From RPQJ01 sp052035645 (lineage in GTDB: Bacteria; Pseudomonadota; Gammaproteobacteria; Steroidobacterales; Steroidobacteraceae): a stretch of DNA of 20,522 nt. Of this stretch, positions 18,773 to 20,522 are shown piece by piece. Location of the stretch: positions 1-20,522 of the forward strand of contig JBPOHK010000071.1 of the NCBI GenBank assembly GCA_052035645.1, in the 5' to 3' direction. The position numbers and the translations under genes are program-made. The notes beneath the pieces were generated by a model. The model had not been told where the DNA came from. It made no database searches and was given only the letters and a program-made list of their open reading frames with translations. Every line of letters begins with the position of its first letter. The first letter of the stretch is position 1.

Positions 18773-19162
18773 CTACTTCTTCAGCAGGTCGCGGATCTCC
18801 GTGAGCAGCTGCACGTCGGCCGGAGGCGCGGCTTCGGCCGGCGGCGGCGGCGGCGTCTTCAGCTTGTTGATGGCGCGGATGGCCATGAAGATCGCGGCCG
18901 CGATGATCACGAAGTCGAAGACCGACTGCAGGAACACGCCGTACTTGACGACCACCGGCGCGCCGCTCGGGTCGGTGCCCAGCGTCGCGACGAGGTCGGT
19001 GAAGTTCACGCCCCCGACCAGCATGCCGAGCATCGGCGTGATCACGTCGCCCACGAACGACGACACGATCTTGCCGAACGCCCCGCCGATCACGACACCG
19101 ACAGCCATGTCGATGACGTTGCCCTTCATCGCAAATTCCTTGAATTCCGTCAGCATGCCCAT
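18773..19162 (-). CDS. mscL: Large-conductance mechanosensitive channel
   Basis: Inner-membrane pentameric channel that opens under membrane tension and releases solutes on hypo-osmotic shock. The 129-residue protein has the N-terminal amphipathic helix (MGMLTEFKEFAMKGNVIDMAVG), TM1 (about 16-44, VGVVIGGAFGKIVSSFVGDVITP), a periplasmic loop, TM2 (about 74-100, YGVFLQSVFDFVIIAAAIFMAI) and the cytoplasmic helix ending LLTEIRDLLKK. A proline run (KTPPPPPAEAAPP) links TM2 to that helix. The ATG at 19162 is preferred because GGAG lies 8 nt upstream; the next ATG at 19156 is also possible. The gene is downstream of rplQ but separated by a strong terminator, so it is a separate unit. It is convergent with pepQ. 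Confidence 0.97.
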   Translation of the reverse strand: MGMLTEFKEFAMKGNVIDMAVGVVIGGAFGKIVSSFVGDVITPMLGMLVGGVNFTDLVATLGTDPSGAPVVVKYGVFLQSVFDFVIIAAAIFMAIRAINKLKTPPPPPAEAAPPADVQLLTEIRDLLKK

Positions 19163-19236
19163 TGCAGTCACTCCCGTTGACTCGTTGCGGAGGCGGTCCC
19201 ACCCCTGTCCGGACCTTAGGCCAGTGGCCACCAAAA

Positions 19237-19263
19237 GAAAAGCCGGGCGGCGCCCGGCTTTTC
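19237..19263 (-). terminator. Intrinsic terminator after rplQ
   Basis: A perfect 12-bp stem (19263-19252 pairing with 19248-19237, GAAAAGCCGGGC) closes a 3-nt loop and on the minus strand is followed by TTTTGG, 26 bp after the rplQ stop. The A/T flanks make it effective on both strands. It marks the end of the alpha ribosomal-protein operon. Confidence 0.9.
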
Positions 19264-19289
19264 GTGTCAATCGAAGCTGACGTCCGCGC

Positions 19290-19793
19290 TCAGGCGGCCG
19301 CCTTCTTCTTGCGCGGCGCGCGCGTCTTCTTCGCCGCGGCCGGTTCGGCGGCTTCCGCCGCCGGCGCCGCCTTCTTCTTGCGGGCCTTCGGCTTCTTCTC
19401 GCCCTCGTCTGCCTTCGGCGCCTCGGCGGCCGGGGCCGCGCGATCGACGAGCGCCATCAGCGCCATGTCGGCGTTGTCGCCGGCGCGGGTCGCCATGTGC
19501 AGGATGCGGGTGTAGCCGCCCGGCCGCGCCTTGAAGCGCGGGCCGAGGTCCTCGAACAGCTTGGTGACCACCTCGGCGTCGCGCAGCTTCGAGAACGCGC
19601 GGCGGCGGTTGGCCGGGCTGTCCGCCTTGCCGAGCGTGATCAGCGGCTCGACGTAGCGACGCAGTTCCTTGGCCTTCGGCACCGTCGTGCGGATGGTCTC
19701 GTGGCGCAGCAGGGAGGCCGCCATGTTGCGCAGCATCGCCCAGCGGTGCGGTGTGTTGCGGCTCAGCTGCCGCCCGGTCAGTCCGTGTCTCAT
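19290..19793 (-). CDS. rplQ: 50S ribosomal protein L17 with basic C-terminal tail
   Basis: Ribosomal protein L17, which sits near the peptide exit of the large subunit. Residues 1-120 match the family closely (MRHGLTGRQLSRNTPHRWAM, PKAKELRRYVEPLITLGK, GPRFKARPGGYTRI, AGDNADMALMALVDRAA). The protein is 167 residues against 127 in E. coli; the extra 40-45 residues are a Lys/Ala/Pro tail (KKPKARKKKAAP, KKTRAPRKKKAAA) like histone-H1-type tails. The start at 19793 is fixed by homology; the ribosome site GAGA is weak and the gene lies 10 bp after rpoA. It is the last gene of the alpha operon, followed by a strong terminator. Confidence 0.98.
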   Translation of the reverse strand: MRHGLTGRQLSRNTPHRWAMLRNMAASLLRHETIRTTVPKAKELRRYVEPLITLGKADSPANRRRAFSKLRDAEVVTKLFEDLGPRFKARPGGYTRILHMATRAGDNADMALMALVDRAAPAAEAPKADEGEKKPKARKKKAAPAAEAAEPAAAKKTRAPRKKKAAA

Positions 19794-19803
19794 GGTTCTC
19801 TAC

Positions 19804-20522
19804 TCAGACGATGTCGCGGTCTTCGTCCCGCTTCAGGCCGGCCGGCGGCCAGTTCTCGAGGCGCATGCCGAGGGTGAGGCCGTGGCTCTCGAGCACTTCC
19901 TTGATCTCGGTCAGCGACTTCTTGCCGAGGTTCGGCGTGCGCAGCAGCTCGACCTCGGTTTTCTGCACGAGGTCGCCGATGTAGTGGATGTTCTCGGCCT
20001 TCAGGCAGTTCGCGCTGCGCACGGTGAGCTCGAGCTCGTCGACCGGGCGGAGCAGCAGCGGGTCGAAGTGATGATCGGCGGGACGCGCCTTCTCCTCGTC
20101 CTGGCCCTGCAGGTCGACGAACACCGACAGCTGGTCCTTCAGGATGGAGCCGGCGCGGCGGATCGCCTCTTCCGGGTCGATCGTGCCGTTGGTCTCGATG
20201 TCGATGATCAGCTTGTCGAGGTCGGTGCGCTGCTCGACGCGCGCGGCCTCCACGTTGTAGGTGACCTTGCGGATCGGGCTGAACGACGCGTCGAGCAGCA
20301 GGCGGCCGATCGGACGGCTCGCCTCCTCGAACGCGAGGCGCTGGCCGGCCGGGCGATAGCCGCGGCCCTTCTCGACCTTGAGCGTCATGTTCAGTTCGCC
20401 GGCCTTGGTCAGGTTGGCGATGACGAGCTCGGGGTTCAGGATCTCGACGTCGTGGTCGGCCTGGATGTCGCCGGCGCGCACCGGGCCCGGGCCCTTCTTC
20501 GAGAGGCGCAGCTCGGACTCGT
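19804..20522 (-). CDS. rpoA: RNA polymerase alpha subunit (5' end outside window)
   Basis: Alpha subunit of RNA polymerase, needed for core assembly (N-terminal domain) and for contacts with UP elements and activators (C-terminal domain). The visible 238 residues begin at ESELRLSKKG, about residue 92 of the expected 330. The C-terminal part of the NTD is present (RPIGRLLLDASFSPI, NVEAARVEQRTDLDKL, NGTIDPEEAIRRAG). An acidic linker (QGQDEEKARPADHH) and the CTD (DPLLLRPVDELELTVRSANCLKAENIHYIGDLVQ; TPNLGKKSLTEIKEVL) follow. The CTD residues that bind DNA and activators (the RSANCLK and NLGKKS segments) are intact. The tail RDEDRDIV is slightly longer than in E. coli. It precedes rplQ by 10 bp, as in the standard alpha operon. 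Confidence 0.99.
   Translation of the reverse strand, partial: ESELRLSKKGPGPVRAGDIQADHDVEILNPELVIANLTKAGELNMTLKVEKGRGYRPAGQRLAFEEASRPIGRLLLDASFSPIRKVTYNVEAARVEQRTDLDKLIIDIETNGTIDPEEAIRRAGSILKDQLSVFVDLQGQDEEKARPADHHFDPLLLRPVDELELTVRSANCLKAENIHYIGDLVQKTEVELLRTPNLGKKSLTEIKEVLESHGLTLGMRLENWPPAGLKRDEDRDIV

Overview
This window is a GC-rich (about 70% by eye) bacterial chromosome segment that is densely packed with housekeeping genes. The family assignments, the gene order and the PepQ-type prolidase point to a gammaproteobacterium. A GC-rich lineage near Xanthomonadales, Nevskiales or Steroidobacterales, or a GC-rich Pseudomonas relative, would fit, but the sequence alone does not settle the genus. 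I see no rRNA, tRNA, CRISPR array, prophage or transposase gene.

Layout from left to right. (1) leuS on the minus strand, cut at its 3' end by the window edge, and a divergent YidB/DUF937 gene (1-3079). (2) A long minus-strand operon, read from right to left as ssb, miaB, phoH (ybeZ), ybeY, corC, lnt, a metallo-beta-lactamase-fold hydrolase, nfeD and a paraslipin (11289 down to 3123). Its genes are 0-31 bp apart and four junctions are 4-bp start/stop overlaps. (3) An MFS transporter on the minus strand, divergent from uvrA on the plus strand (11370-15509). The uvrA promoter carries a convincing LexA (SOS) box. (4) Two short paralogous alanine-rich lipoprotein genes on the minus strand, flanking a GNAT acetyltransferase gene (15610-17087). 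(5) pepQ on the plus strand, a 91-bp REP/MITE-like inverted repeat, mscL on the minus strand, and the end of the alpha operon, rplQ and rpoA (rpoA is cut by the right edge).

How the genes work together. From established knowledge, rpoA-rplQ, then uvrA-MFS-ssb, and separately miaB-phoH-ybeY-corC-lnt-leuS, are recurring gammaproteobacterial neighbourhoods; here they are joined. The operon mixes single-strand DNA binding, tRNA modification (MiaB), rRNA maturation and RNA metabolism (YbeY, PhoH) and envelope functions (CorC, Lnt, NfeD, paraslipin). Lnt performs the last acylation step on lipoproteins, and the two alanine-rich proteins at 15610-17087 are predicted substrates of that pathway.

Nothing here is an obvious new multi-gene system. 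The strongest leads are the duplicated lipoprotein units, which share a 33-nt upstream block with dyad symmetry at exactly the same distance from both start codons and have related terminators; the SOS box over the uvrA -10; the run of non-ATG overlapping starts in the operon; and the perfect 29-bp inverted repeat between pepQ and mscL.
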